Positions 5,880 to 12,720 of a stretch of DNA of 12,720 bases are shown here, one piece after another; the stretch's first letter is position 1; the number at the start of each line of letters is the position of its first letter. The position numbers and the translations under genes were made by a program. The DNA is from Sulfurimonas sp. UBA2011 (GTDB lineage: Bacteria; Campylobacterota; Campylobacteria; Campylobacterales; Sulfurimonadaceae). The notes under the pieces were generated by a model. The model did no database searches and was not told the origin of the DNA. It was given only the letters and a program-made list of their open reading frames with translations. The stretch is from the NCBI GenBank assembly GCA_002335055.1, contig DDCH01000007.1, positions 1-12,720 on the forward strand. The letters are read 5' to 3'.

Positions 5880-6593
5880 TTACTCTTCGTTAGGCTTTGT
5901 GTAAAGAATACGACCACAGTGAGGACAAGTTGTAATTTCTTCAGCTTTAATAACATCTGAATAAACTTTATCACTAATAATCATATGACAACCCATACAA
6001 GCTTGTTCATCTACAGGAACTACAGTTGTATTTTTTGCCCATCTACGAATCTTTTGGTAAAAAGCTAAACCTTTTTGGTTTACTTCACCAAGAAGTTTTT
6101 CTTTTTTGATAAAGACTGCTTGACGATCTTTATTAATCGTCTCAAGTTTTTTATCAACATCTGCTTTTACAGATTCAAGTGAAGCTGAAAGTTCAACTAA
6201 AGATGCTTCTGCCACTTCTGTTTGTTCTTTTTTTAACTCAATAATTTTTTCTAAACGTGCAATCTCTTCATTTGCAAAAGTTACTTGCTCTTTAGCAATT
6301 TCTTCTTCAAGTTGCAGTGATTTCATTTCACGTTCAGTTTTTACATCACCACTTTTTTTAGAGTTCTCTTCAAGTTTTTGTGAAAGTTCAGCAAGGTGAA
6401 GTTCATTTTTACTCTTTTTAACTTCTTCTTCTTTGATTTCATTACTTAGATTCTCAATGTCAGACTCAATACTTTTAGTCTTGGCAAGTGCTGCTTCGTA
6501 ATTATAGTTTGCTTCTTCAATTTGAGGTTCAAATGCATCGATATCTTTATCAATAATAGAGAGGTCAATAAGCTGTTGAAGGTGGTTATTCAT
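5880..6593 (-). CDS. flgZ: Coiled-coil zinc-ribbon protein, FlgZ (HP0958)-like
   Basis: The 237-residue protein has a long charged coiled coil (about 20-175, rich in Glu, Lys and Leu heptads) and a C-terminal four-Cys zinc ribbon: CMGC (199-202) and CPHCG (223-227). This architecture is COG1579. In Helicobacter pylori the family member HP0958 (FlgZ) protects RpoN (sigma-54) and binds flaA mRNA, and is needed for flagella. The neighbours here (Nif3-like upstream, waaA and an RluA-family gene downstream) match my memory of the H. pylori locus, which supports orthology. AAAGGA lies 5 nt before the ATG. It is expressed with housekeeping genes and not from a flagellar promoter. COG1579 proteins also occur outside flagellated bacteria, so a broader RNA-related role is possible. 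Confidence 0.8.
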   Translation of the reverse strand: MNNHLQQLIDLSIIDKDIDAFEPQIEEANYNYEAALAKTKSIESDIENLSNEIKEEEVKKSKNELHLAELSQKLEENSKKSGDVKTEREMKSLQLEEEIAKEQVTFANEEIARLEKIIELKKEQTEVAEASLVELSASLESVKADVDKKLETINKDRQAVFIKKEKLLGEVNQKGLAFYQKIRRWAKNTTVVPVDEQACMGCHMIISDKVYSDVIKAEEITTCPHCGRILYTKPNEE

Positions 6594-6602
6594 TTAGGTC
6601 CT

Positions 6603-7331
6603 TTAAGGGTGTATATATGTAAATGGGTTTTCTGATGATGCAATTATAACTTTTAAACCTAAATTTTTCAAATTTTTCTCTAAAATTTCTGCAAAAAAGT
6701 GTTCACTTTCATAATGACCGATGTCAATTAGCGATAAATTGATGCTTTTTGCTTCCATCGCATCGTGGTATTTTACATCACCTGTCAAGAAACAATCAGC
6801 ATCTAAACTTCGCATCAAAGAACAGCCTGAACCCGTGGTGAAAGCGACTTTCTTTACTCTTTGTGAACACTTCACTGACCGTACACATTTGAGCCCAAAT
6901 GCAGTCGAAACCTTTAGAGCAAAAACATCAAAATCTTCATCAATATCTAAGTAAGCCACAAATCCATCTTTTTTTGAAATTTTATAGCCAAGTATCTCTG
7001 TTGCAACATATTCATTAAGGTGTGTTTGATCAAAATTCGTATGCATCGCAATATTACTAATATTTTTTTTAATCATTTTTTGAATTAAATTTGCTGGATA
7101 TTTTGAAAATTCTAGCTGTTTTAATCCACCAAAAATGATAGGGTGATGTGTGATTAAAAGTGTGTCATTTTCTAGTGAATCAATAAGCTTTTCATCAACA
7201 TCAATACTCAAAGCAATTTGACTTATATCTTCATTAAACGAGCCTATTAAGAGTCCTGAATTATCCCATTTTTCTTGAAGGTCAAAAGGAGAGAGTTCAT
7301 TTAAAAATTCATAAATTTTAGATATTTTCAT
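6603..7331 (-). CDS. Nif3-like dinuclear metal center protein (YbgI/NIF3 family)
   Basis: The 242-residue protein belongs to the Nif3/YbgI family, ring-shaped hexamers with a two-metal site and no settled biochemical role (once annotated as GTP cyclohydrolase I type 2). Visible family motifs are WDNSGLLIG (22-30), THHPIIFGG (61-69, metal-binding His62/His63), MHTNFDQ (96-102, Asp101), LTGDVKYHDA (182-191) and DIGHYESE (203-210, metal-binding His206 and Glu210). All expected metal ligands are present, and the protein is the short form without the inserted PII-like domain. AGGGA lies 6 nt before the ATG, inside the end of the TPR gene, 1 nt after that gene's stop. flgZ follows after 9 nt. I infer a conserved functional or expression link with flgZ from the order only. 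Confidence 0.88.
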   Translation of the reverse strand: MKISKIYEFLNELSPFDLQEKWDNSGLLIGSFNEDISQIALSIDVDEKLIDSLENDTLLITHHPIIFGGLKQLEFSKYPANLIQKMIKKNISNIAMHTNFDQTHLNEYVATEILGYKISKKDGFVAYLDIDEDFDVFALKVSTAFGLKCVRSVKCSQRVKKVAFTTGSGCSLMRSLDADCFLTGDVKYHDAMEAKSINLSLIDIGHYESEHFFAEILEKNLKNLGLKVIIASSENPFTYIHP

Positions 7332-7332
7332 C

Positions 7333-7824
7333 TTATATCCCTGCGTTTAGTTTCTCTAGTTCTACTGTAGCTTTTTCTAAGTCAGGATCTAATTCTAAGG
7401 CTTCATTTAAATGAGTTCTAGCACTAGCATGTTCATCATCTTTAAGATATATATATGCCATTTCTAAATGAGAAAAAGGATTCTTTGCATCCACTTCAAG
7501 TGCATCTTTATAGTATTCTAAAGCCTCTTCATTTCTCTCTTGAAGTCCTAGTGTAAATGCCATTTTAAAAAGTGTTTCCCCATTTTTTGGCTCTTTAATA
7601 TTTGCTTCACTATAAATAGCTAATGCCTTATCTAAATTCCCTGCAACTACCTCATCATCAGCTTTTTCTACCAGAGAAGCAGAATCAGATGTAGAAAAAC
7701 TCTCTGCTGTTCTACTTGGTTCACTTACATTTTCTACGGGATCGTTAAGTGTTTGAATGTGTTCATAAATTTTATATGCAAAAAAGGCAGAAGCCCCTAG
7801 CATAAGGATTTGAAAGAGTGTCAT
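7333..7824 (-). CDS. Membrane-anchored TPR-repeat protein
   Basis: I do not recognise this gene by name. The 163 residues start with a hydrophobic segment (about 3-20, FQILMLGASAFFAYKIY), probably a single N-terminal membrane anchor or uncleaved signal. A polar Ser/Glu-rich linker follows (about 28-55), then about three tetratricopeptide repeats (roughly 50-80, 82-115 and 116-149), with the typical A-Y/L-A-L and D-P spacing as in ALEYYKDALEVDAKNP. TPRs bind other proteins. The Shine-Dalgarno AGGA lies within the last codons of the M23 peptidase gene, 4 nt from its stop, suggesting joint expression. A role in assembling or guiding the peptidase or another envelope machine is possible, but no residue shows it. 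The anchor orientation is not certain. Confidence 0.8.
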   Translation of the reverse strand: MTLFQILMLGASAFFAYKIYEHIQTLNDPVENVSEPSRTAESFSTSDSASLVEKADDEVVAGNLDKALAIYSEANIKEPKNGETLFKMAFTLGLQERNEEALEYYKDALEVDAKNPFSHLEMAYIYLKDDEHASARTHLNEALELDPDLEKATVELEKLNAGI

Positions 7825-7828
7825 ATTT

Positions 7829-8695
7829 TTAGTTTCCTGTTAATAAATTTTTGTTTAAAAGTGAAATAAGTTGTAAAGGGTCAACTTGTACTGCATTTAT
7901 TCTAGCTGAAAAATGCAAATGAGGACCTGTAACACGGCCACTTTGACCTGAAAGACCTAAAACATCTCCTTGTCTTACCATCTGTCCTTCTTTGACCTCA
8001 AATGCACTCATATGAAAGTAACAAGTATATATCCCTTCCCCATGGTTTAGTAAAACTGTACCACCTGAATAAAATCTCTTTTTTACAAGAGCAACTCTAG
8101 CATCATTTGCAGCAATTATTGGAGTACCCATCCGTGCCCGAAAGTCAGTACCGCTATGATAACCTTTATGTGTACCATTGTAGACTCTAGCTTTTCCAAA
8201 AGAACTCGTTATTTTAGAATAAAGTGGTTGTATAAATGGTTTTGATATATAACTCTTTGGTGTAACCGTAGAGTAGATTTTCATAGCTTCATTATACTCT
8301 TGAGATATACGTTTTTTAAGTTCTTTACTTCTTGGGTTTACCTTAGCACTACTTACATGTATCTCTTCTTTGGCATATTTCCCATTGATTACTTTAAGAA
8401 GTAAACTCTCTACTTGTTCTTTATTGTCTTTCTTGTAATGAATTTTAAGAGTTTTATTTTCTGCTTTTTCATAGTAGGAAAATGGGATGAGTACATATTT
8501 TTTTGTATTGTCATTTGGTTTACTAAATATAGTAAAACTTTTTTTACCTACTTTAACACTTTTATACTCTAAACCTTCTGTCTTTGGAAACTCTAAAAGT
8601 GCTGTTTGTCCATTTGAAATCTTCCAACTGAGTACCTCAACTTCTAAAGCTATCAAAGCACTCAATAAAGTCAAGAATACAAAAATAAACTTCAT
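7829..8695 (-). CDS. Secreted M23 (LytM-type) zinc metallopeptidase
   Basis: This is a probable periplasmic murein endopeptidase or carboxypeptidase. The 288 residues begin with a signal-like hydrophobic run (about 3-17, FIFVFLTLLSALIAL). A beta-rich N-terminal domain (about 18-115), similar in layout to other two-domain M23 proteins, is followed by a linker and the M23 domain (about 155-275). The zinc and catalytic motifs are complete: HSGTDF (180-185, His180 and Asp184), CYFHMS (225-230, His228) and GPHLHF (257-262, His259 and His261), so it should be active and not a degenerate LytM activator. The ATG overlaps the smpB stop as TAATG. Helicobacter Csd1/Csd3-type peptidases shape the helical cell; whether this one does is unknown, so no symbol is given. 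Confidence 0.9.
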   Translation of the reverse strand: MKFIFVFLTLLSALIALEVEVLSWKISNGQTALLEFPKTEGLEYKSVKVGKKSFTIFSKPNDNTKKYVLIPFSYYEKAENKTLKIHYKKDNKEQVESLLLKVINGKYAKEEIHVSSAKVNPRSKELKKRISQEYNEAMKIYSTVTPKSYISKPFIQPLYSKITSSFGKARVYNGTHKGYHSGTDFRARMGTPIIAANDARVALVKKRFYSGGTVLLNHGEGIYTCYFHMSAFEVKEGQMVRQGDVLGLSGQSGRVTGPHLHFSARINAVQVDPLQLISLLNKNLLTGN

Positions 8696-9147
8696 TAGTA
8701 TTCTTTCATAGCACGAGCAATATCACGTTTTTGATCTTTATCTTTTAAGTCTTGGCGCTTATCATGAAGCTGTTTTCCTTTTGCTATACCTATTTGTATC
8801 TTAGCTAGGTTTCTATCGTTAAAATAGAGCTGTATTGGTACTATGGTATAACCATCACGGTTTACGGCTTTAAGCATCTTCTCTATCTGCTTTTTATGCA
8901 GTAAAAGTTTACGACTTCCTCTCTCTTCATGACCAAAATAATGATTTGTAGTTTCTAGTCTTCCTATATGTGCATTAAAAAGTATAGGTTCATCTTTTAC
9001 GAACTTTATAAAACTATCTTTTAAGTTCACTCTATGAGCCCTAAGACCTTTAACTTCACTTCCCATTAACACTAAACCTGCTTCAAACTTCTCTTCTATA
9101 AAATAGTCATGATATGCTTTTTTATTTTTTGCTATTGTTTCGCCCAT
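8695..9147 (-). CDS. smpB: SsrA-binding protein SmpB
   Basis: SmpB binds the tRNA-like part of tmRNA and brings it to stalled ribosomes for trans-translation. The 150-residue protein has the normal length and motifs: KNKKAYHDYFIEE (7-19), LMGSEVKGLR (27-36), NAHIG (58-62), GSRKLLLHK (77-85), KGKQLHDKRQDLKDKD (123-138) and the basic C-terminal tail KRDIARAMKEY (140-150) that enters the mRNA channel. GA-rich sequence precedes the ATG. The gene lies 13 nt after ispE and overlaps the M23 peptidase start by one base. No tmRNA gene (ssrA) is visible in this window. Confidence 0.96.
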   Translation of the reverse strand: MGETIAKNKKAYHDYFIEEKFEAGLVLMGSEVKGLRAHRVNLKDSFIKFVKDEPILFNAHIGRLETTNHYFGHEERGSRKLLLHKKQIEKMLKAVNRDGYTIVPIQLYFNDRNLAKIQIGIAKGKQLHDKRQDLKDKDQKRDIARAMKEY

Positions 9148-9160
9148 TTTCTCTTCTCTC

Positions 9161-9946
9161 TTAGTCTACTACTTTAAAAAAGCTACTACCACTTCCACTG
9201 AAAAAGTAGCCTGCTTTAAAATGATTTTTTAATTCTTTATACTCTTGAAGTGCTGGTTTAAACAAGTCGTTTGCCTCATCTGCACTCATACTCTTTAAAA
9301 TATCCCGTGAAGAAGTCTCTTTTAATTCCTGCGTTTTAAAACCATCAATAGGATTATAAAAGTCCTCACTATAAATCTTATATACATGAGGTGTACTTAT
9401 CTCAATACTAGGTGTAAAGGTCTCTATATCTAAAAGTTCTTCTTTAAACTCTTGTACTACTTCACCTATACCACTAACATTAGCACTATCATAGCCATAT
9501 ACAAAAAATGGTACATCCGCACCTACCTTTAGTCCTATCGCAGCTAATTCATGAAGGCTCAGTCCTAAGTCTAAGCTAGAGTTACACATTTTGAGGTAAG
9601 TTGCCGCATCACTACTCCCACCACCAAGACCAGCAAATGCAGGTATACTCTTTGTAACTTTAATAGCATATCTGTGCATTAACTGTTCTAATTTCTCTGA
9701 GGAAGTTGCAGTTTTTAGTGCGAAGTAGGCTTTATATATAGTGTTTTGTTCAGTATTACAAGAAAAGGAGCCTATTATTTTAAACTCATTTACTTTTGCA
9801 TCTGTCTCTTCTTTTGGAACAAATTCTAAAATATCATACAGGTTTTTCACTTTCATAAAACGCGAGATTATCTCATGATAAGCACCACGTTTAGCTGTGA
9901 TTTTTAAAAAAATATTTACTTTTGCAAAGGCTTTATACTGCTTCAT
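9161..9946 (-). CDS. ispE: 4-diphosphocytidyl-2-C-methyl-D-erythritol kinase
   Basis: IspE is the ATP-dependent GHMP kinase of the non-mevalonate (MEP) isoprenoid pathway, phosphorylating CDP-methylerythritol. The 261 residues show FAKVNIFLKI (7-16), the ATP-binding loop PAFAGLGGGSSDAA (102-115), GADVPFF (142-148; Asp144 is the likely catalytic base) and the late GHMP motif FSGSGSSFF (249-257). It is a little shorter than E. coli IspE (283) but no core motif is missing. The start ATG is 5 nt after the csrA stop with no clear Shine-Dalgarno, so coupling to csrA is likely. I recall truB-csrA-ispE as a conserved group in Campylobacterota. Confidence 0.95.
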   Translation of the reverse strand: MKQYKAFAKVNIFLKITAKRGAYHEIISRFMKVKNLYDILEFVPKEETDAKVNEFKIIGSFSCNTEQNTIYKAYFALKTATSSEKLEQLMHRYAIKVTKSIPAFAGLGGGSSDAATYLKMCNSSLDLGLSLHELAAIGLKVGADVPFFVYGYDSANVSGIGEVVQEFKEELLDIETFTPSIEISTPHVYKIYSEDFYNPIDGFKTQELKETSSRDILKSMSADEANDLFKPALQEYKELKNHFKAGYFFSGSGSSFFKVVD

Positions 9947-9951
9947 TAGAA

Positions 9952-10185
9952 CTATTTTTTGCCTAAAATCTTACTTAATTCAGTTAACACTTTTAGGTCG
10001 GTTTTTCCAGCAGCACTCATATTTTGTTCTTTAACCTGTTCAAGTAATTCACTTCTCATAATAGAGATTTCTTGTGGCGCATCAATACCGAGTTTTACTA
10101 CTCCATTTTCTACTGAGACTACTTTTACTATTATGTTATCACCAATAACTATCGATTCATCAAGTTTTCTTGCTAATACTAACAC
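9952..10185 (-). CDS. csrA: Carbon storage regulator CsrA
   Basis: CsrA is a dimeric RNA-binding regulator that binds GGA motifs in mRNA leaders; in Campylobacterota it controls flagellin synthesis and is countered by FliW. I choose the GTG at 10185, giving 77 residues beginning MLVLARKLDE, the family N-terminus. Arg44, the key RNA-binding residue, then falls exactly at 44 (SIMRSEL). The ATG one codon upstream (10188) is possible, but it is only 3 nt from the GGAG of the ribosome binding site, against 6 nt for GTG. GIDAPQEI (33-40) is the other core motif. The C-terminal tail to 77 is longer than in E. coli (61). The start overlaps the end of truB by 7 nt. The ribosome binding site reads AGGGA, which matches a CsrA-type ANGGA, so autoregulation is possible. 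Confidence 0.93.
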   Translation of the reverse strand: MLVLARKLDESIVIGDNIIVKVVSVENGVVKLGIDAPQEISIMRSELLEQVKEQNMSAAGKTDLKVLTELSKILGKK

Positions 10186-11006
10186 CATATTCTCCCTAAT
10201 TCATATTTTACTTCGCCATTTTTGAGTGTAATGATGGAAATATTTTCACCATTATCAAGCCAGTAAGTTCCCTCATCCTGAGTCTTTAAATCACTCAAAT
10301 TAAGAACTCTTCCAAAAGTAATATTTTCTTTATCACCTAAATACTCATTACAAGGAATATTGAGTGATTTTTTTATATCAAGAGCTTCTTCATTCTCATA
10401 AAAAAACTGCCCTTCATTTAACCTTTCTAAAGCACTAAGGCTCCCATCTTTTACACCAAGTCTATTGGCTATTATAGACCCGAGTGAACGGATATAGGTT
10501 CCTTCGCTTACTGTAGCTTCAAAAGTAACAAAAGGATGGCAGTAATGAATAAGCTTCGTTTCATATATACTAGAGTTGATTTTGTTTAACTCAAATGCTA
10601 TACCTGCACGTGCTAAATCATATGCTCGTTTACCATTTATACGTTTTGCTGAGAAGATAGGAGGTTCATATTCGAGTTCTCCTTCTAAAGACTTGACAGC
10701 TTTTAGTACTTCTTCTTCACTAATAGTATCTAATATATCGACATTTTCTATCATTTCAGTATCAAGTGAGTCACTTTTAGCACCTAGCCATAAAGTTGCC
10801 CTATAAACCTTGGGTGTTTTGTTTAAAAAACGAAATAGTTTTGTATACGAACCAAAGCCTATAAGTAAGACTCCTTTAGCAAAAGGGTCAAGTGTTCCTG
10901 AAAAACCTGCTTTTTTATCATTATACTTTCGTTTAAGAGAATATAGAAAGTTATTTGAACCTATACCACTTGGTTTATAAGCTACAAAGAGACGATTCAG
11001 TCCCAC
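10179..11006 (-). CDS. truB: tRNA pseudouridine-55 synthase TruB
   Basis: TruB makes pseudouridine 55 in the T-arm of tRNAs. The protein carries FVAYKPSGIGSN, GFSGTLDPFAKGVLLIG with the catalytic Asp, LEGELEYEPPIFSAKRINGKRAY and GTYIRSLG, in the usual order. I place the start at GTG 11006: it lies 1 nt after the uvrD stop (TAAGGTG), has GGAAAGA 7 nt upstream, and gives a 275-residue protein opening at the conserved NRLFVAYKP with catalytic Asp40. A longer frame from TTG at 11057 would add 17 residues of no visible homology and overlap uvrD by 50 nt. The gene overlaps csrA at its 3' end. The family is certain; the start is likely. Confidence 0.93.
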   Translation of the reverse strand: MGLNRLFVAYKPSGIGSNNFLYSLKRKYNDKKAGFSGTLDPFAKGVLLIGFGSYTKLFRFLNKTPKVYRATLWLGAKSDSLDTEMIENVDILDTISEEEVLKAVKSLEGELEYEPPIFSAKRINGKRAYDLARAGIAFELNKINSSIYETKLIHYCHPFVTFEATVSEGTYIRSLGSIIANRLGVKDGSLSALERLNEGQFFYENEEALDIKKSLNIPCNEYLGDKENITFGRVLNLSDLKTQDEGTYWLDNGENISIITLKNGEVKYELGRIWC

Positions 11007-11007
11007 C

Positions 11008-12720
11008 TTATAGTCTTTCCACAAATGAGGCAAGGATATCGCGCTGTGTTCCTGCAAAATTAATGTTTAATTTGAATTCTTTACCCGCACGACTTACACC
11101 ATTAATACGACCTGTCCCAAAAACTTTATGTCTAACTAAGTCTCCCTTTTTAAAGGCTGTATTCTTAGTGACTATTAAAGAACCTTCGCAAAGTCCTGCT
11201 TCATTAAAAAATCGACTCTTTGATAAATCGCTTCTTCTACCCTTATAAAACCTACTACCTGCATGAGAGAGAGTCAATGTATCTTTTGCACGAGTCATAG
11301 AAACATATCCTAAACGACGTTCTTCTTCTAAATCGCTACCATCACCTACAAGTGGTAAAAAGCCCTCTTCCATACCAATGATAAAAACATGTTCGAACTC
11401 TAAACCTTTAGAAGCATGAATACTCATCATGTAGATTGACTCGCCTTCTACCTGGTCTTGCTCGCTTTGTAGTGTTAACTCATTTAAGAACTCATCTAAA
11501 GATACATCTGGAGACTTTTTGATAAAGTCACGGAAAAGTCCATAAAACTCATCCATATTACGAACTCTATCTTCTTCATCTTGCATGCCCTTATAGATTT
11601 GTTTTAAATGAAAAGTCTCTTCGAGTACATCAATAAACTCATATGTAGACTCTTTGGCCACACGAGCAACTTCATCAAGGTTCTCTACAAAGTTTTTAAG
11701 TGTACTTGCATTTTTCTTTTTTACAAGTTCTACTAAAACACTAATGTCTGAGTTTTTAATGTACTCATATATTGAAGTTTCATTTGCATGTGCCGCAAGC
11801 TCTATCTTATCTACACTAGCTTTCCCTAGTCCGCGTTTAGGTTTATTTACTATGCGCTTAATTGAAAAGTCATCATGTGGATTTGTCACAATACGAAGAT
11901 ATGAGATTAGGTCTTTAACTTCTGCACGGTCGAAGAAACGCTGTCCTCCAACAAGTTTATATCCGATTCCTGAACGATTTAAACCCTCTTCTATTGAACG
12001 AGAGAGTACATTTACACGGTATAGAACTGCGATCTCTTTGGCTGCGATTCCCTTATCTAATAGTTTTTGAATATTGATTGAAATTTTACGTGCTTCTTCA
12101 TTTTCATCTATAGAGTTTAGTACAGTTACTTCCTCACCATTACCACGAGTTGCGATAAGTTTCTTTCCTAAACGTGAGCGATTATGCTCAATTAATGCAT
12201 TTGCCACTTTTAAAATTGGAATACGTGAACGATAGTTCTCTTCGAGTTTAAAAACTTTTGCATTTTTAAAATCTTGATCAAACTCTATAATATTACGAAT
12301 ATGTGCTCCACGCCAACCATAAATACTCTGATCATCATCACCAACTACACATATATTATTATGCTCACTGCAGAGTTTTTGAATGAGTTTTAACTGCAAT
12401 TCATTTGTATCTTGGTACTCATCAATCATAATATACTGATATTTTTTAGAAGTAGTAGATGCAAGCTCTGGGTTCTCATCTAAAAGTTTGTATGTTAATG
12501 CTATTAAATCATCAAAGTCTACAAGGTTATTTTCAAGTAAATGTTTCTCATATTCTCTATAGACTTCAGCAATCTGTTTGTAATTAAAAAGTTCTGCTTG
12601 TTTATATGCATCATCTGGTGAAAGGAGAGAGTTTTTATATCGTGATATCTCACTCGCAACAAGTGGTGTTGGAAGTTCAGTGTTTATCTTTTTTATAATT
12701 TTCTTTTTATCATCTGTATC
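11008..12720 (-). CDS. uvrD: UvrD/PcrA-type superfamily 1A DNA helicase (5' end outside window)
   Basis: This is an ATP-dependent 3'-5' helicase for nucleotide-excision or mismatch repair and removal of stalled complexes. The frame stays open to the window edge, so the N-terminus with the Walker A motif is missing; 570 residues are visible, probably about 110-130 short of full length. In visible numbering the motifs are VDFDDLI just before motif II, DEYQDTN (100-106), GDDDQSIYGWRG (127-138), LEENYRS (159-165), HASKGLEF (435-442) and EERRLGYVSMTRAKD (466-480). The C-terminal KKGDLVRHKVFGTG (524-537) is the Tudor-like tail of UvrD/PcrA, which argues against Rep. The Met at 12429 is internal, within motif II, and is not the start. 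The stop is 1 nt before the chosen truB start. UvrD and PcrA cannot be told apart here. Confidence 0.93.
   Translation of the reverse strand, partial: DTDDKKKIIKKINTELPTPLVASEISRYKNSLLSPDDAYKQAELFNYKQIAEVYREYEKHLLENNLVDFDDLIALTYKLLDENPELASTTSKKYQYIMIDEYQDTNELQLKLIQKLCSEHNNICVVGDDDQSIYGWRGAHIRNIIEFDQDFKNAKVFKLEENYRSRIPILKVANALIEHNRSRLGKKLIATRGNGEEVTVLNSIDENEEARKISINIQKLLDKGIAAKEIAVLYRVNVLSRSIEEGLNRSGIGYKLVGGQRFFDRAEVKDLISYLRIVTNPHDDFSIKRIVNKPKRGLGKASVDKIELAAHANETSIYEYIKNSDISVLVELVKKKNASTLKNFVENLDEVARVAKESTYEFIDVLEETFHLKQIYKGMQDEEDRVRNMDEFYGLFRDFIKKSPDVSLDEFLNELTLQSEQDQVEGESIYMMSIHASKGLEFEHVFIIGMEEGFLPLVGDGSDLEEERRLGYVSMTRAKDTLTLSHAGSRFYKGRRSDLSKSRFFNEAGLCEGSLIVTKNTAFKKGDLVRHKVFGTGRINGVSRAGKEFKLNINFAGTQRDILASFVERL

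Noticed and set aside
11654..12070. Plus-strand open frame of 138 codons inside uvrD, and other shorter plus-strand frames across the window
   Set aside because: They lie antisense to well-identified conserved genes, lack ribosome binding sites and show no domain character; they are shadows of minus-strand coding.
12427..12429. Met at 12429 as the uvrD start
   Set aside because: It lies inside helicase motif II (MIDEYQDTN), and the frame upstream continues with typical UvrD sequence (VDFDDLI) to the window edge.
1..12720. Mobile elements, CRISPR arrays, defence systems, tRNA or rRNA genes
   Set aside because: No transposase, integrase, direct-repeat array, cloverleaf or rRNA sequence was seen; the genes form a conserved core cluster.

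Overview
The window is almost wall-to-wall coding, with every gene on the minus strand, so transcription runs from base 12720 towards base 1. It is AT-rich. The gene order points to Campylobacterota (the former Epsilonproteobacteria), probably a free-living Sulfurimonas/Sulfurovum-like relative. Two blocks support this: Nif3-like / FlgZ (HP0958-like) / waaA / RluA-family synthase / ffh / rpsP / khpA / rimM / trmD / rplS, and uvrD / truB / csrA / ispE. As I remember it, each block also occurs in Campylobacter or Helicobacter; the assignment comes from gene order and protein character, not from a search.

Region A (12720 down to 2540) is one tightly packed directon. It holds a 5'-truncated UvrD/PcrA-type helicase, truB, csrA, ispE, smpB, a secreted M23 peptidase, a membrane-anchored TPR protein, a Nif3-family protein, flgZ, waaA, an RluA-family pseudouridine synthase and ffh. 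Junctions are overlaps or gaps of 20 nt or less, except 60 nt before ffh. Several starts appear to be non-ATG and coupled to the preceding stop: GTG for truB, GTG probable for csrA, TTG for waaA.

Region B (2539 to 2217) is the only long intergenic stretch, 323 nt. In transcription order it holds a perfect hairpin without a U-tract, a weak intrinsic-terminator-like element, a very good sigma-70 promoter (TTGCTT, 17 bp, TATAAT), and a leader of about 170 nt. The leader folds on paper into several hairpins plus a loop-to-downstream pseudoknot. It is the best candidate here for an undescribed element.

Region C (2216 to 158) is a ribosome and tRNA maturation operon: rpsP, khpA, rimM, trmD, rplS. 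A 10-bp perfect hairpin straddles the rplS stop codon. The last 147 nt are AT-rich with no recognisable gene.

Most genes serve translation: ribosomal proteins, rRNA and tRNA modification, trans-translation, SRP targeting and CsrA regulation. Envelope functions (waaA, the M23 peptidase, possibly the TPR protein), isoprenoid synthesis (ispE) and flagellar regulation (flgZ, csrA) share the transcript. I see no mobile element, CRISPR array, tRNA, rRNA or defence system. The window is mainly core genome; the interesting points are the rpsP leader, the rplS stop-codon hairpin, a Glu at the TrmD catalytic Asp position, and the start-codon assignments.
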